Assembly (NCBI GenBank): GCA_033557465.1
Contig: CM066047.1
Span: 2,046,001-2,110,000, forward strand
Length of the DNA: 64,000 bases
DNA from: Ichthyophis bannanicus
Taxonomy: Eukaryota; Chordata; Amphibia; Gymnophiona; Ichthyophiidae
Direction: 5' to 3'
This document shows positions 1-10,005 of the stretch, one piece after another (position 1 is the stretch's first letter; every line of letters begins with the position of its first letter). The notes under the pieces are model-generated. The model worked only from the letters and a program-made list of their open reading frames with translations, was not told where the DNA came from and searched no databases. Made by a program: the position numbers and the translations under genes.

Positions 1-1366
1 TGTAACCATGGTTTGGGTTGTTCTTCCCTAGGTGCATAACTTTGCACTTGTCCACATTAAATTTCATCTGCCATTTTGATGCCCAGTCTTCCAATTTATC
101 AAGATCCTCTTGCAATTTTCCACAATCCTCTTGGGTTTTAACAACTTTAAATAGTTCTGTGTCATCTGCAAATTTGATAACCTCACTCGTTATTCCACTT
201 TCCAGGTCATTTATGAATATGTCAAACAGCAGCGGACCCAGCACAGATCCCTGGGGTACACCACTATTCACCTTTCTCCATTGGGGAAAATTGGCCATTT
301 AGCCCAACCCTCTGCTTTCTATCTTTTAACCAGTTCCTGATCCACAGTAGTACACTGCCTCCTATTTCATGACTCTTTAGTTTTGCCAAAAGTCTCTGAT
401 GAGGGACCTTGTCAAAGGCTTTCTGAAAGTCCAGATACACTATATCAACCGACTCACCTTTGTCCACCTGTTTATTCACATCTTCAACAAAACATAACAG
501 ATTAGTAAGACGAGATCTTCCTTGTCTAAAGCCATGTTGGCTGTCTCCCATTAGGCCATGACTATCTACGTGCTGAGTAATTTTATTCTTTATGATGGTT
601 TCTCTCATTTTTCCTGGTACTGACGTGAGGCTCACCGGTCTGTAGTTTGCGGATCACCCCTGGAACCCTTTTTAAAAATTGGTAATACATTTGCTATCCT
701 CCAATCTTCAGGTATTAGAGATGATTTTAATGATAGTTCACAGATTATTAATAGCAGGTCTGCAATCTGATATTTCAGTTCTTTCCTACACCCTTGAATA
801 TATACCATCCGGTTCAGGTGATTTGCTACTCTTCAGTTTATCTAATAGTTGTAATGCATCTTCCCAATGTATCGATATTTCCTTCAATTCTTCCACACCT
901 TTAAATACCACTTCAGTCTTGGGTAACATCCCTACATCTTCCTCAGTAAAGACCGGAGCAAAGAATTCATTTAGTCTCTCTGCTATCGCCTTGTCGCCTC
1001 TTAGTGCCCCTTTAACTCCTCTATCATCTAATGGACCACCTGACTCTCACAGGTTTTTTGCTACGAATGTACTTGAAAAAATCTTTATTTCGCGTTTTTG
1101 CTTCCGCAGCAAGCTTCTTCTCAAATTCTCCCTTTGCCTGCTTTATCAATGCCTTGCATTTGACTTGCCAGTGCTTGTGCTGTTTCCAGGTTTCGCCGTT
1201 TGGCTCTTTTTTCCATTTCCTGAAAGATGCTTTTTTGGCAACAACAGCCTAGCTGACCTCACCTTTAAACCATGCTGGCAGTTTTTTGGACTTCCTTCCA
1301 CTTTTCTTAAAGCGTGGAATACAGCTGGTCTGGGCTTCCAAGATAGTATTTTTCAACAACACTCAA
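1..1366 (-). mobile_element. CR1-A LINE fragment, linker and reverse transcriptase part of ORF2
   Basis: Read on the minus strand, this carries the linker between endonuclease and reverse transcriptase (about 900-1366) and the start of the RT domain (about 1-660), with the blocks YLDFQKAFDKVPHQRLLA and LLWIRNWLKDRKQRVGLNG that recur in the copies near 23.4 and 54.5 kb. CR1 ORF2 encodes an APE endonuclease and an RT that together perform target-primed reverse transcription. This copy is broken by frameshifts (open only at 264-635), lacks the endonuclease, and is cut by the window edge before the catalytic FADD box. It abuts an L1 ORF1 remnant at 1367. Dead fragment. Confidence 0.85.
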
Positions 1367-2369
1367 GATTGATGTAAGTCTTTAACCTTTGCAACTGCTC
1401 CTTTTAGTTTTTTCTTAACTATTTTCCTCATTTTATCATATTTTATCATAGCCTCGGCTGGAGTGAGGAAGACATGCTGTTGACCACCATATTCCAGTCT
1501 CAGCCTGGCCGGGTAGGTAAGCATAGAACATATTCCATGCTCTACCAGAATACCACAGGCCTCCTTATAAGCATGACGCTGAGCCGATACTCCAGCAGAA
1601 TAATCCTGAAAAATAAGTAGCTTATATGCATTTCTATCTTCCTCCCGCTGCTTGCGCATGGCTCTCAAAACACAATCTTTTTGATATGCATTGAGGAAGC
1701 GGGCAATCATGGCCTCAGGTCATTAATCTGAGACTTGGTGTTGCACCAATCTGTGGGCTTGCTCTATTACAATTCCTCCAGTCCCCTCCTCTAAACACAA
1801 ATTGGCAGGAATCCAGGTCTCTAAAACCCATTTTCACTCTTTCTCCGCAATGGACTCTTCAATCCCTATGAACCTGATATTCTTTCTCCTTCCTTGGTTC
1901 TCGAGATCCTCCAATTTCTCCATGCGTTTGAGGCATATCTGAGCTTGGGCCTGAATATCCTCCAGAGACCCGATACGCTGCTCCACCCGGTAAATTTTGA
2001 CACCACTTGCACCACGGTGGACATCTGAGCTGCTAGGCCGCTTTATTTGTCCTCCAGAGCTTGTACCACTGCCTTGGTTACCTCTGCCACCATTGCCCCC
2101 ATTATTTTCACATTCGGGCTGTCTGGCTGGCTTTCCGCCATCTTAGTGTCAGCCACTTGGGATTTTTCACACCTGTGGGTTTTCATTGCCGTAGGCATTT
2201 TATTACCTTACTGAGCTCCGTTTCCGCCAGTCACACTCCCCAACCAGATTAGAAATCCAGTCCACAAAAGTCTTACTGCTGTAGATACTTTGAGCGCCCA
2301 GGGTGGGAGGAAGGCGCCCGAGCTAGGAAATACACGTCTTCCCTAGTCCACCATGCCACCGGAAGCTCA
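1367..2369 (-). pseudogene. L1 ORF1 remnant with 5' end
   Basis: On the minus strand the copy begins near 2369 with an L1-like 5' leader and runs to about 1367. ORF1 of L1 makes a trimeric RNA-binding chaperone that coats L1 RNA. Visible parts are a coiled-coil stretch around 1900-2000 ending in LENQGRRKNIRFIGIEES, which resembles the LENRSRRNNIRI block of vertebrate L1 ORF1p, then a C-terminal domain open at 1363-1710 with IFQDYSAGVSAQR and YPARLRLEYGG, matching the FPDLS and YPAKL motifs of the family. The N-terminal half carries in-frame stops. No ORF2 follows: CR1-A sequence starts directly at 1366. The family assignment is by motif, not by search. Confidence 0.75.
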
Positions 2370-2592
2370 ATGCCAATTTTTAAAAATGGTTCCTGGGGTG
2401 ATGCGGGAAACTAAAGACCAGTGAGCCTGATCTTAGTACCAGGCAAAATGGTAGAAACTACTATAAAGAAAACAAACTTTTTGAACACATAGATAGACAG
2501 TGACTTAACTGGGTGAAGTCAACATGGATTTAGCAAAGAGAAGTCTTGCCTCACCAGTATGCTACATTATTTTGAAAGTGTGCATAAAGATT
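2370..2592 (+). mobile_element. CR1-A LINE fragment (RT N-terminus)
   Basis: A 220-bp stretch corresponding to 23190-23400 of the longer CR1-A copy: it has the same run from the AATTTTTAAAAA stretch through CCAGTGAGCCTGAT and the glycine-rich start of the RT fingers domain. It is diverged and truncated at both ends and has no coding capacity. It lies between the L1 remnant and an L2-type tail. Confidence 0.75.
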
Positions 2593-2660
2593 TTATTTAT
2601 TTTTTATTTATTTAACATTTCTTCTATACTGCGCTATTAAAGATGAGCCAGTTGATATAA
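2593..2660 (-). mobile_element. L2-type 3' tail fragment
   Basis: An (ATTT)n-rich start followed by AACATTTCTTCTATACTGCGCTATTAAAG. The same string, with CCGCGC, opens the fragment at 12968. On the minus strand it reads as the TAGCGCGGTATA-type stem followed by AATAAA repeats that ends the L2-like LINEs and tRNA SINEs in this window. Only the tail is left. Confidence 0.6.
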
Positions 2661-2721
2661 AGGCAGATTTTAGATAGGACATGGAATTCTCACCTCTTGG
2701 TTAGGATGTAGAGAAATTTCC

Positions 2722-3295
2722 ATTGTATTTATTTATTTTATTTAACCAGATTTTTATACCGCCTTATCCTTCAATCAAGGTGGTTTACTTCATAACTTAC
2801 AACTTAAAGTGGGTACAATGAACTGTAAAGGGGGGGGGGGGGGTTAACATGCAGAGTAGTTAACAAGATAGAACCTATTTACAGTTGGCTCGGCTTACTT
2901 GCAGTTCGAGCCGATTATTTACAGTTTGCACTGTTATTGGAAAGTGGTGTCAATGATCTGTTGGGCTTGGGATGGGACCGACCATTGTATTTGCTAGACT
3001 ATGGGACATTTCCATAGTACTCCATGAACAAGAGGGTCTTAAATTTCTTCCTGAAGTCTTTGATGTCGCCAGAGGCTCGTCGCTCATCAGGGAGAGTGTT
3101 CGACAAGCTAGGTGCAGCTAGAGAGAACGCTCTTCTGGAGGTGGACTGTTTGGTTTTCTGGTAATCCATGGGTATGGTAAACATATGTCTGTTGTTTCGT
3201 ATTTTACAAGAGACTGTATATTTGGCATAGTCTCTTGTAAAATAGGTGCAGGACTGCACACTTTGATCTCTCTCCACGTCAGACATTTTAAGAAG
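2722..3295 (-). mobile_element. L2-type LINE 3' end
   Basis: Minus-strand open frame 2999-3286 ends an RT protein: it contains RAFSLAAPSLSNTLPDERR and SGDIKDFRKKFKTLLF, the typical C-terminal pattern of L2/CR1-group LINEs (R-A-F-S..AP.LWN.LP...R....FK..LKT.LF). The 3' UTR ends with GGATAAGGCGGTATAAAAATC and AAATAAAATAAATA at 2722. It is 5' truncated; only about the last 90 codons and the UTR remain. It lies head to head with a second L2-type 3' end starting at 3296. Confidence 0.7.
2831..2844. repeat. poly-G run
   Basis: A run of about 14 G inside the 3' UTR of the L2-type fragment. Simple repeat, no further signal. Confidence 0.9.
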
Positions 3296-3893
3296 TCACT
3301 CAAGAGGAAAAAGCATACAAATATCCTCAACATATAGAAATAGATAAAAGATCACAAAGAAGTAGAAACACTAACACTATAGCAGTACCAAAAGACTACA
3401 CAAAAGCAAAAAAACAAACCAACATGAGAGCATTCTCACACTCAGCTCCTACCCTCTGGAATAACCTTCCTGACAACATTCGCTCACTATCAGACATAAA
3501 GGAATTTAGAAAAAAACTGAAAACCCATTTATTCTCATTGCATTACAACCAAGGATCAGAGACTAACCAGACGACACAAAGAGACGCAGGTTAACTACTA
3601 CAATTCAAACAACATATACCCACGTGCCTGAAGCCTACATAAAGTATACAACCACACGCGACATATGATACAATTTGTATATATTTACTATGTATATATG
3701 TTATAATAGTTTAATAATTTACTGTTTAAATTTATACCGTTATCTGTATCTAGTTCATCTGTTCTATGTAAAATGACTTGGTATGATACTATCCATACCA
3801 TATAACACACTGTTCATTGTAAACCGCACTTGATACTTGTGAAAGAGCGGTATAGAAATAGCTGTTAAATAAATAAATAAATAAATAAAATAA
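3296..3893 (+). mobile_element. L2-type LINE 3' end
   Basis: Plus-strand translation gives SAPTLWNNLPDNIRSLSD followed by EFRKKLKTHLFSLHYN near 3440-3550, the C-terminus of an L2-type reverse transcriptase. The UTR then ends with TGTAAACCGCACTTGATAC, AAAGAGCGGTATAGAAATA and (AATA)n at 3815-3893. This terminal stem and tail is the same as the 3' end of the tRNA SINEs at 15945 and 50616, so it looks like the autonomous partner or a close relative. No long frame is left. Confidence 0.72.
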
Positions 3894-4479
3894 ATAAACA
3901 TATGCATGACAACAGCTTCCGAAAACCACTGTTTCCACTATGCATGAACACACAGAGCCAACAGCACCATTTCCCTCATCACCCTCTCTTACCTCTATCC
4001 CCCCATCACCCTCTCTTGATTGCTCATGGTGTCCTTGCCGTTGAAGGGGGTTGGGTGGGCGGGGGACGTCATGCCAGAGGGGTTTGCTTATGGAGAATTC
4101 AGATGTATTGGGTGGGGGAGAACACATCTGAAGTTAAGCGGGGAAGGGATCAAGGTTGAGGGATGATCAAGTTAGGATTGAAGAGGGAATTGGGGGGGCA
4201 AGCTTCAACACTGACAGTTGTCCCTTCCAACAGACATTTATACCTGCTTTGGGGCAGATGTAAATGCCAATATCTATAATTTCATAGATTTGGTTTCCTT
4301 TTTGTTCAATGGGGAAGCCATGTCTATATTGTATACCTGCCCAAACCACTCCCCCTCTGCCCTCACCACATCTCCAGGAAATTTAAATGTGGTAAGCTTA
4401 CCCACATTTAAAAAGCCTGGTTCTAAAATGGCATGTACACATTTATAGTGCAAACAAGACACAGCAGGAGGTAGACAAG
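3894..4479. other. no recognisable gene or repeat
   Basis: Unassigned AT- and C-rich sequence. Short open frames here have no recognisable motif. Confidence 0.5.
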
Positions 4480-4607
4480 GGGGCTTGTTTACAAAGCCAC
4501 GGTAGCGGTTCGCGATCGTTATCGGAGCCGCAGCCCCATTGATTTCAATGGGGCCGCGGCTGCAATAACGATCGCGAACCGCTACCGCGGCTTTGTAAAC
4601 AAGCCCC
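4480..4607. mobile_element. 128-bp palindromic MITE, Harbinger-like
   Basis: Almost perfect palindrome: it opens with GGGGCTTGTTTACAAAGCC and closes with its reverse complement, GGCTTTGTAAACAAGCCCC. Inner arms match through GCGGTTCGCGATCGTTAT, and the centre is ATTGATTTCAAT. It is flanked by AAG at 4477-4479 and 4608-4610, a 3-bp target duplication. GGGG-starting ends, the TGTTTAC core and a 3-bp duplication fit PIF/Harbinger-derived MITEs, although the usual duplication is TWA. It has no coding capacity and would need a transposase supplied elsewhere. Confidence 0.75.
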
Positions 4608-4619
4608 AAGGAGTCCAAA

Positions 4620-5023
4620 CGGCTTGCAAAATTACTTTAATTTAAACAGCCGACACGATTGTGTTTCAGTATTACATGCCTGCTTCAGGGGTATATAATA
4701 ACTGATATGAAAACTAAAATGATATAAAATCAAAACACATAAAATGTGTACCCTTGCCATCATAACATATGCAATAAATAGAAAACATTAACATCACAAA
4801 TATCAAAATGAACACAAAAACAGTACAAAGATTTGTTAAATGAGAAAAAGAGCACAAAGGCAGCATAAAAACTATATATACACAAAAGTGGCACAAAGGA
4901 AATGTGGGAAGGAAAAGGAAAGGAAAGGGAAAGAATGACATAAAAAACCCAAACATATAAACATTAATAATACAAAAATGTACGTTAAAAGTCTGCAAAT
5001 GATTTAGGGGCCAACTGTTGATT
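4620..5023 (-). mobile_element. Penelope-like element 3' fragment
   Basis: On the minus strand it contains CCCCTGAAGCAGGCATGTAA, TGAAACACAATCGTGTCGG and then TTGCAAGCCGTTTGGACTCC. The same blocks occur on the plus strand at 12481-12540 and 12894-12915, split there by a hAT element. A CTGA..GC-AGGC / GAAACAC..GTGTC module is what the terminal pseudo-LTRs of Penelope-like elements carry, where it forms a hammerhead ribozyme. The rest (4700-5023) is AT-rich with no frame. The assignment is by motif and by homology inside the window. Confidence 0.5.
4652..4688 (-). ncRNA. hammerhead-like ribozyme core (degenerate)
   Basis: Minus-strand order: CTGAAGC, a short stem II block AGGCAT..., GAAA, then a stem III hairpin CAC-AATC-GTG followed by TC, giving a GTC-type cleavage site. 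Hammerheads need CUGANGA and GAAA; here the last A of the first box is C, so it is probably inactive or a variant. Hammerheads are known from Penelope-like elements. Confidence 0.35.
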
Positions 5024-5100
5024 TCCATAGAAGCACAGAAACATGATGGCAGATAAATCCCTATGGCCTATCCAGTCTGCCCTAAGTCTTTGGGCCGTAA
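5024..5100 (-). mobile_element. CR1-B 3' end scrap
   Basis: Contains the string AGAAACATGATGGCAGATAAA and CTATCCAGTCTGCC, the reverse complement of the CR1-B 3' terminus (compare 60708-60780, which reads GGCCATGTGGTCTTTTTCTG then TTTCTATGTTTC). Only the terminal 75 bp survive. Confidence 0.55.
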
Positions 5101-5102
5101 TA

Positions 5103-6622
5103 AGAAATAGATAGCCAAGATGGCGTTGCTCTAGCGGCACTGGCCAGACACGTTTTTCTTACCCCTCGCTACCGGTGGTTTGCAAACCTGGGATATAGGT
5201 AAGGGGAAGACTGGACTCCAGGGCGGCTCCCAGTCCCAACCGCTGGGGCAGATGATGTTGGAGGATTTTCACGCTCTTGCCGGACCCTTGGAACCTGCCT
5301 CTTTAAATCAACCCATGGCGTTGCCGGTGAGCAGCAGTGATGGGGCTTCTTTCAGCCCGATTGCCTACACTGCACCGCCTAGACCTGAAAGCAGTTGGCC
5401 ACAAGAAGAACAGGAGAGCCCTCACGCTGATGCGGATGGAGCGCTCATCTTCACTGGAGGTTCTCCAGTGGCAGTTTCCTCCCCCTTGGAAGCGAGAGCA
5501 GCCCCTGGTGGGAAGGTTGTGCAGCAGATTGTGAGTGACATCACATGGAGAGGGGGAGATGCTACTCTGGGACTTTTCCAACTTCAGAATCAGGCAGGAG
5601 TGTGACTATGGAGTCTCTCTGGGAAGCCATGCAGCGTCTTAGCTCCTCTCTCCAAACATTTTCTTTACATTTTGTGAGGATTTGACCATTGTGTCCCCAG
5701 AGTGTGGTGGTGCAATCACATGTGCTGGAAAATCTGGTTAATAGGTGTGACATGCTGGAACCAAAGATTAAAGAGGTTCAAGTTTTGGGAGAATCATTGG
5801 TGAAGGATAGGAATTTAATACACCGGAGAGTGGAATATCTGGATAATCAAGTCCAAAGAAATAATCTCCGTTTTTTTGAACTTCCTAGATCTCCTCTAAT
5901 GACTCCAGTGGACATTGTCAAAAAATATCTGACTGAAGTATTGGGGATGACAAGTGAACTGCTCCCACCCCTCATGAGAGCTTAGTTATCTCTCTGTGGG
6001 AGGGGGTCCTCAAACTAGAGGGGGGAGAGAGCTCTGAGGAGCTGAATCTCACAGCCTTTCTTGAGTCATCCCTAGAGGTTGTTACTCAGAGAACTACACT
6101 TATCGCCACTTTTGTGGTTACGTTCAACCATAACTCTGCTATATGTTTGTATTTATGCAATATTGATAAGCAGTTCTTTGGTTCAAAAATAAGTATATTT
6201 CCTGATCTGTCTAGGTCCACGCAGAAGAGGCGACAGGAATTCCTGTTACTATGACCAAGGGATTTCCGTGTATATGTATGGTCATTTTTTAGGGTAAAAC
6301 ATTTGTGTTGTATGAACCAAGTCTGCTTAAAGATTTTCTTATGAGGGAGGGAGCTAAGGGGTAGGTCGTATCTCAGTGGCACACTGTGATTTGTTGGAGG
6401 TGGGTTTTTGGAGGGAGCTGCAGGCCTGTAAATTGGTATGAATTATTTCCTTTTTTTTCCCTTTTCTTGGATCCTATTTCCTTATTTTGTGGTTTTAAGA
6501 GGTATATTGTTAAATTGATGTTTGATTGTTTTTGGCTTGTTCGATTTCTTAATTTCATCACTTGATTGTATATTTGAGTGAATTGTATAAAATTGATAAA
6601 TACAAAATAAAAAAAAAGTAAA
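5103..6622 (+). mobile_element. L1 copy with ORF1 only (half-L1-like)
   Basis: It begins with AGCCAAGATGGCG, a typical L1 leader, and ends with AAATTGATAAATACAAAATAAAAAAAAA, an L1-type 3' end. All coding remnants belong to ORF1: a low-complexity N-terminal region (open 5180-5605), a coiled coil (open 5689-5985; RRVEYLDNQVQRNNLRFFEL) and, in shifted frames at about 6090-6360, the C-terminal domain with FFGSKISIFPDLSRSTQKRR. Directly after this comes about 250 bp of 3' UTR. There is no trace of ORF2 endonuclease or RT. It is either an internally deleted L1 or a lineage like mammalian HAL1. Stops and frameshifts make it dead. Confidence 0.75.
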
Positions 6623-7602
6623 TCAAGAAACCATAACATGTGGTAACATTAAAAGGGAGACTGCACTTGAGCAGTTATCATGATACGGTTGCTTGATTTA
6701 CAAAGATTTTATTATGGTCCAAAGACACTAATGTTTTATACTGTAATTTTTGACTATGAAATAGATTACATTTGCATTTCATTAATTTGCTTTGGATTCA
6801 TAAAAAAACTTTATTATAGAGAATCTTTTCCTACATTATAGAATCTTGGAATGTGAGCCTGGAGATGTTGTACTTGTGAAACAGATGGATCGTCACCTTC
6901 TAGTAGAAGCAGCTCCCCTTTTCCCACTAACTCACCTGCTGGAGATAGAGAATCCTTTTCTCCCTCCCAACAACCCCCATAAGGGATAAGGAGGGGCTCC
7001 TAGCTGAACAAACAGTTGAAAGGGCAGAATGGGGGCTCTTATCCACCTTGCCACAGAGAGGGGTGCCTGAGGGACCTGAGTCCCCTTTAGGGTAGATCTG
7101 GGCCTTGGACCTCCAGGGAGAGGGAGGGAGTTGTCAAGTATCTAGAAAACCAGAAACAGCTCGTGCTCAAAGCTGACTAAAAAAGACCTCTAGGACTCCA
7201 GAGGGCTTGAAGGGGGCTGCCTAGAAGGACTGCCCCGGCCACCTTTAAAAGCCTGAGAAGCCCAGCTACCCGAGAAGCAAAGCTACTACTTTTTTTCTTT
7301 TTTAATTTAGGGTTGCTTTTTTGGAAGCAGCAAAAAGAAACTAATTGGAAAAAATAGAGAATGGAAAAAGCCATCACAAAAATCAAAGCAAGTAGATAGA
7401 GGACAGCAAGAGGGAAGGGGGATCTGCGCCCAACTTACCAACCCCCTCAGGGGCTCCGTGGGAGCCCTTCTGTCCACACTGGAACCCATAGAAAACGGTA
7501 TCATTATCTGGGCCAGGGGAGACTGGCCTATCTGCACCGTTGCACCAGTCCAGACACTTTGCCACCTGCTGAAGGCAGACAATACTGTACCAGTGGATAT
7601 AC
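6623..7602. other. no recognisable gene or repeat
   Basis: Mixed-composition sequence. Open frames on the minus strand at 7177-7624 have no recognisable motif. It forms the left flank of the hAT-like insertion. Confidence 0.5.
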
Positions 7603-7610
7603 CAAGTGAA
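7603..7610. repeat. 8-bp target duplication, left copy
   Basis: CAAGTGAA, identical to 8998-9005. Eight base pairs is the hAT signature. Confidence 0.9.
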
Positions 7611-7779
7611 CAGGGGCGGCCCAAGGGGGGTGTGGGGCCATGTTCAGAGACTCATTGCACGGCCTCATTTGCATAAATATTTGCATAATGTTAACATGTG
7701 ATAATTTTTAGTAAACATGCCTCTTAATGAGTGTCTGGATAAAGAGAGACTACCAGATTTCTACATTACTATACTCCAG

Positions 7780-8600
7780 TACCCATTTCCAGTCTTAGCA
7801 CCCCAGCAGCCATTTCTAGTCCTATCCTAGACCTCCATTAGCCCATTTCCAGTCCTAGCCCCCCCATCAGCCCATTTCCAGCCCAATCCTAATCCCCCAT
7901 CAGCCATTTCAAGTGCTAGCCCTCCATCAGTCCATTTCCAGTCCAAACCCCTCCAATCAGCCCAGCCCTCCATTAGCCATTTCCAGTCCTATCCTAGCCC
8001 CCATCAGCCTATTTCCATTCATAGCCTCTCCATCAACCCATCTCCAGTCCCCCCCAATCAGCCCTTTCCAGTTTTAGGCCCCCATCAGCCATTTCCAGTC
8101 CTATACTAGCCCTCCATCAGCCCTTTCCAGTCCTAGTCCCCCAATCAGCCATTTCCAGTTCTATCCTAGCCCTCCCATCAGCCCATTTCCAGTCCAAGCC
8201 CTCCCCCATCATCCCATTTCCAGTTATGCCCCTCATCAGCCCATTTCCAGTCCATGCTCCTCAGCATTTCCAGTCCTATCCTAGCACCCTCCCATCAGCC
8301 CATTTCCAGTCTTAGGCCCCCATCAGCCCTATCCTAGCCCCCCATCAGCCCATTTTCAATTGCTAGCCCCCAATAAGCTCATTTTCAGTCCTAGCCCTCC
8401 ATTAGCCATTTCCAGCCCCCCTACAGCCCATTTCAAGTCCTAGTCCCACATCAGCCCATTTCCAGTCCTAGCCTGCTCCTCATAAGCCCATTTCCAAACT
8501 TAGCCCCCCCATCAGCTTTTCCAGTCCTATCCTAGCCCCCCATCAGCCCATTTCCAGTCCTAGCCCCCCATCAGCCCATTTCCAGTCCTATCCTAGACCT
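7780..8600 (+). repeat. degenerate minisatellite inside hAT copy 1
   Basis: Repeats of about 28-40 bp around the motif CATCAGCCCATTTCCAGTCC followed by TAGCCCCC. Unit length varies because whole sub-blocks such as TATCCTAG are inserted or lost. The same array, reverse complemented and longer, is at 57400-58530. Confidence 0.9.
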
Positions 8601-8713
8601 ACCCTCCAAAGAGCCCTATGTCTATCTGACTGGCTTGAGATGGAGCCGGGGAGACCCGAAGCCCTGCCTCACCTCTGCACAGCGCCGGAGTGAAAAGCAG
8701 CGTGTACCTTCAC

Positions 8714-8815
8714 TCCAGCAGCTGTGTTCTCCTGAGGCACGCTGGGGTGCCGGAGTTTAAGGGCATTTCCTGTTTTCCGGCACTCAGCACACTTCAGGAG
8801 AACACAGCTGCTGGA
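8714..8815. repeat. 22-bp perfect inverted repeat in hAT copy 1
   Basis: The arms 8714-8735 (starting TCCAGCAGCTGTG) and 8794-8815 (ending CACAGCTGCTGGA) are exact reverse complements separated by 58 bp. A foldback sits at the same relative place, next to the minisatellite, in the larger copy, though its sequence differs. Confidence 0.85.
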
Positions 8816-8997
8816 CGCCCTCTTCACTTCTGTGCTGTGCATTAGTGAGCCGGGGCTTTGGGCCTCCTCAGCTCTCTCTGAAGCCAGCCGGCCTTGCAAA
8901 CCGAACACCATGTGCAGAATGGAGTTGGTGCGGGGCCCCCTGAAGCGCAGAGCCCTGTGCGAACAACATTCTCGCTCAATGGATGGGACCGGTCCTG

Positions 8998-9005
8998 CAA
9001 GTGAA
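8998..9005. repeat. 8-bp target duplication, right copy
   Basis: CAAGTGAA; pairs with 7603-7610. Confidence 0.9.
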
Positions 9006-9234
9006 GACAACACAAAGTTGCTCTGGTGGCTGGGGGGCACAACCCACTTGTCTGGATTCGTCTAGCAGGATGATAAGGAAGAAGAATTTCACATAATTTG
9101 CTTTTGTATTCATTTCTTGGGAGTGGAGTTGAAGAAAAACAATGTCAGACTGAGTAAGTTCCAGCAGGCACATTATTAAGCCTGTGATAGGACTAACGAG
9201 TGTGCCCAATTTCATTCCTAGTGCAATGCTAGAA

Positions 9235-9480
9235 ACCCCTGCTGATCTCAGATTTTCTCCTCATTTCTTTGAAACTAAAAGTCTCTGTGCTTATCCTAGG
9301 CTTTTCTGATTTCTGCAGTTTTCTACCATTTCCATCAGGAGGCCATTCTACATTTCACTACCCTTTCTAAAAAGAAATATTTTCTGTCGTTTTCTTGCAT
9401 CACATCTCCCCCCACCTCCTCTCCCCTGGGGCCCACATACCATGACTTCTTTTCCTAATCTAGAATGCTCTTTCCTTTAT
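9235..9480 (-). mobile_element. old CR1-type LINE 3' end
   Basis: Minus strand reads AGAAAATATTTCTTTTTAGA, then GTGAAATGTAGAATGGCCTCC and CAGAAATCAGAAAAGCC. This fits the CR1 C-terminal pattern K-Y-F-F..E-R-V-V..W-N-S-L-P......E-I-R-K. It is strongly diverged with no frame. Confidence 0.45.
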
Positions 9481-9849
9481 TTTTTCTTTCGTTCAGTGCT
9501 GCATGGGGATGAGAAGGTCTAGGACAATCACATTCTCTCACTTCTACTCTTTGAATACAGTGGGGGATATTACACAGTTTGTACAACCCAAGGGAAGCGG
9601 GTCCTGGCCACTGCTCAATGATCACAGCATCTGGCTGGAAGCAGGGTGCACTCTTCTGGATTCCTGGGGGAATTTAAGTCTGCTGTTTCTGGCAAAGGAC
9701 TGTTACTTCAACAACTGATCAAAGAAAGGTTACAAACAAAGGCAAATGTCTCAGGGTAGTTGTAAATGGAGGCTAATGGTGCTGGTTCCCCAGGAAAGAC
9801 TGGTTCTGATGGACCTAGAAGATGGAAATCAACAGAAAAACTGCTGACA
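9481..9849. other. no recognisable gene or repeat
   Basis: One open frame of 71 codons at 9503-9718 with no motif. Nothing else seen. Confidence 0.5.
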
Positions 9850-10005
9850 TAAAGAGAAGCTTAGTGGTTAGAGCACTTTGGTAAGCAAAAGAACAGGGTT
9901 CATTTCCCACTGACACTCTTGCCAATCTATTTCCGGTCACATTGTCAAGAAAACCCAGGAGCCGCTGGGTTGCCCCGAGTCAGCACTGACTCAAAGGCAC
10001 ACATG
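9850..10005 (+). mobile_element. tRNA-derived SINE with RTE-type tail
   Basis: A pol III-like head (AGCTTAGTGGTTAGAGCAC as box A, ACAGGGTTCATTTCC as box B) is joined to a tail CTGGGTTGCCCCGAGTCAGC-ACTGACTCAAAGGCAC. The tail resembles the 3' end of the RTE elements in this window (GTCGCCATGAGTCGACTCC-GACTCGACGGCAC at 55191-55222). So this SINE family probably uses the RTE machinery. Diverged, non-coding. Confidence 0.6.

Larger units (their letters stand above)
7611..8997 (+). mobile_element. non-autonomous hAT element with internal minisatellite (copy 1)
   Basis: Starts CAGGGGCGGCCC and ends with GGTCCTG. A perfect 8-bp duplication (CAAGTGAA) flanks it. It has no transposase. Its inside consists of a terminal block (7611-7760, CATGTTCAGAGACTCATTGC and TTTGCATAAATATTTGC), a degenerate minisatellite (about 7780-8600), a 22-bp perfect inverted repeat (8714-8735 and 8794-8815) and a right terminal block (8830-8997). 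The same parts in the same order, inverted, make up the larger copy at 56829-59484, which proves the boundaries. 1387 bp. Confidence 0.88.

Noticed and set aside
679..1377. 232-codon plus-strand frame
   Set aside because: Antisense shadow of the CR1-A linker and RT region.
4274..4618. 114-codon minus-strand frame
   Set aside because: Half of it is the palindromic MITE; no motif.
7177..7676. Cluster of open frames at 7.2-7.7 kb
   Set aside because: No motif, no splice support, and one crosses into the hAT element.
8669..9215. Open frames around 8.7-9.2 kb on both strands
   Set aside because: They overlap the right block and hairpin of hAT copy 1 and cross its boundary.
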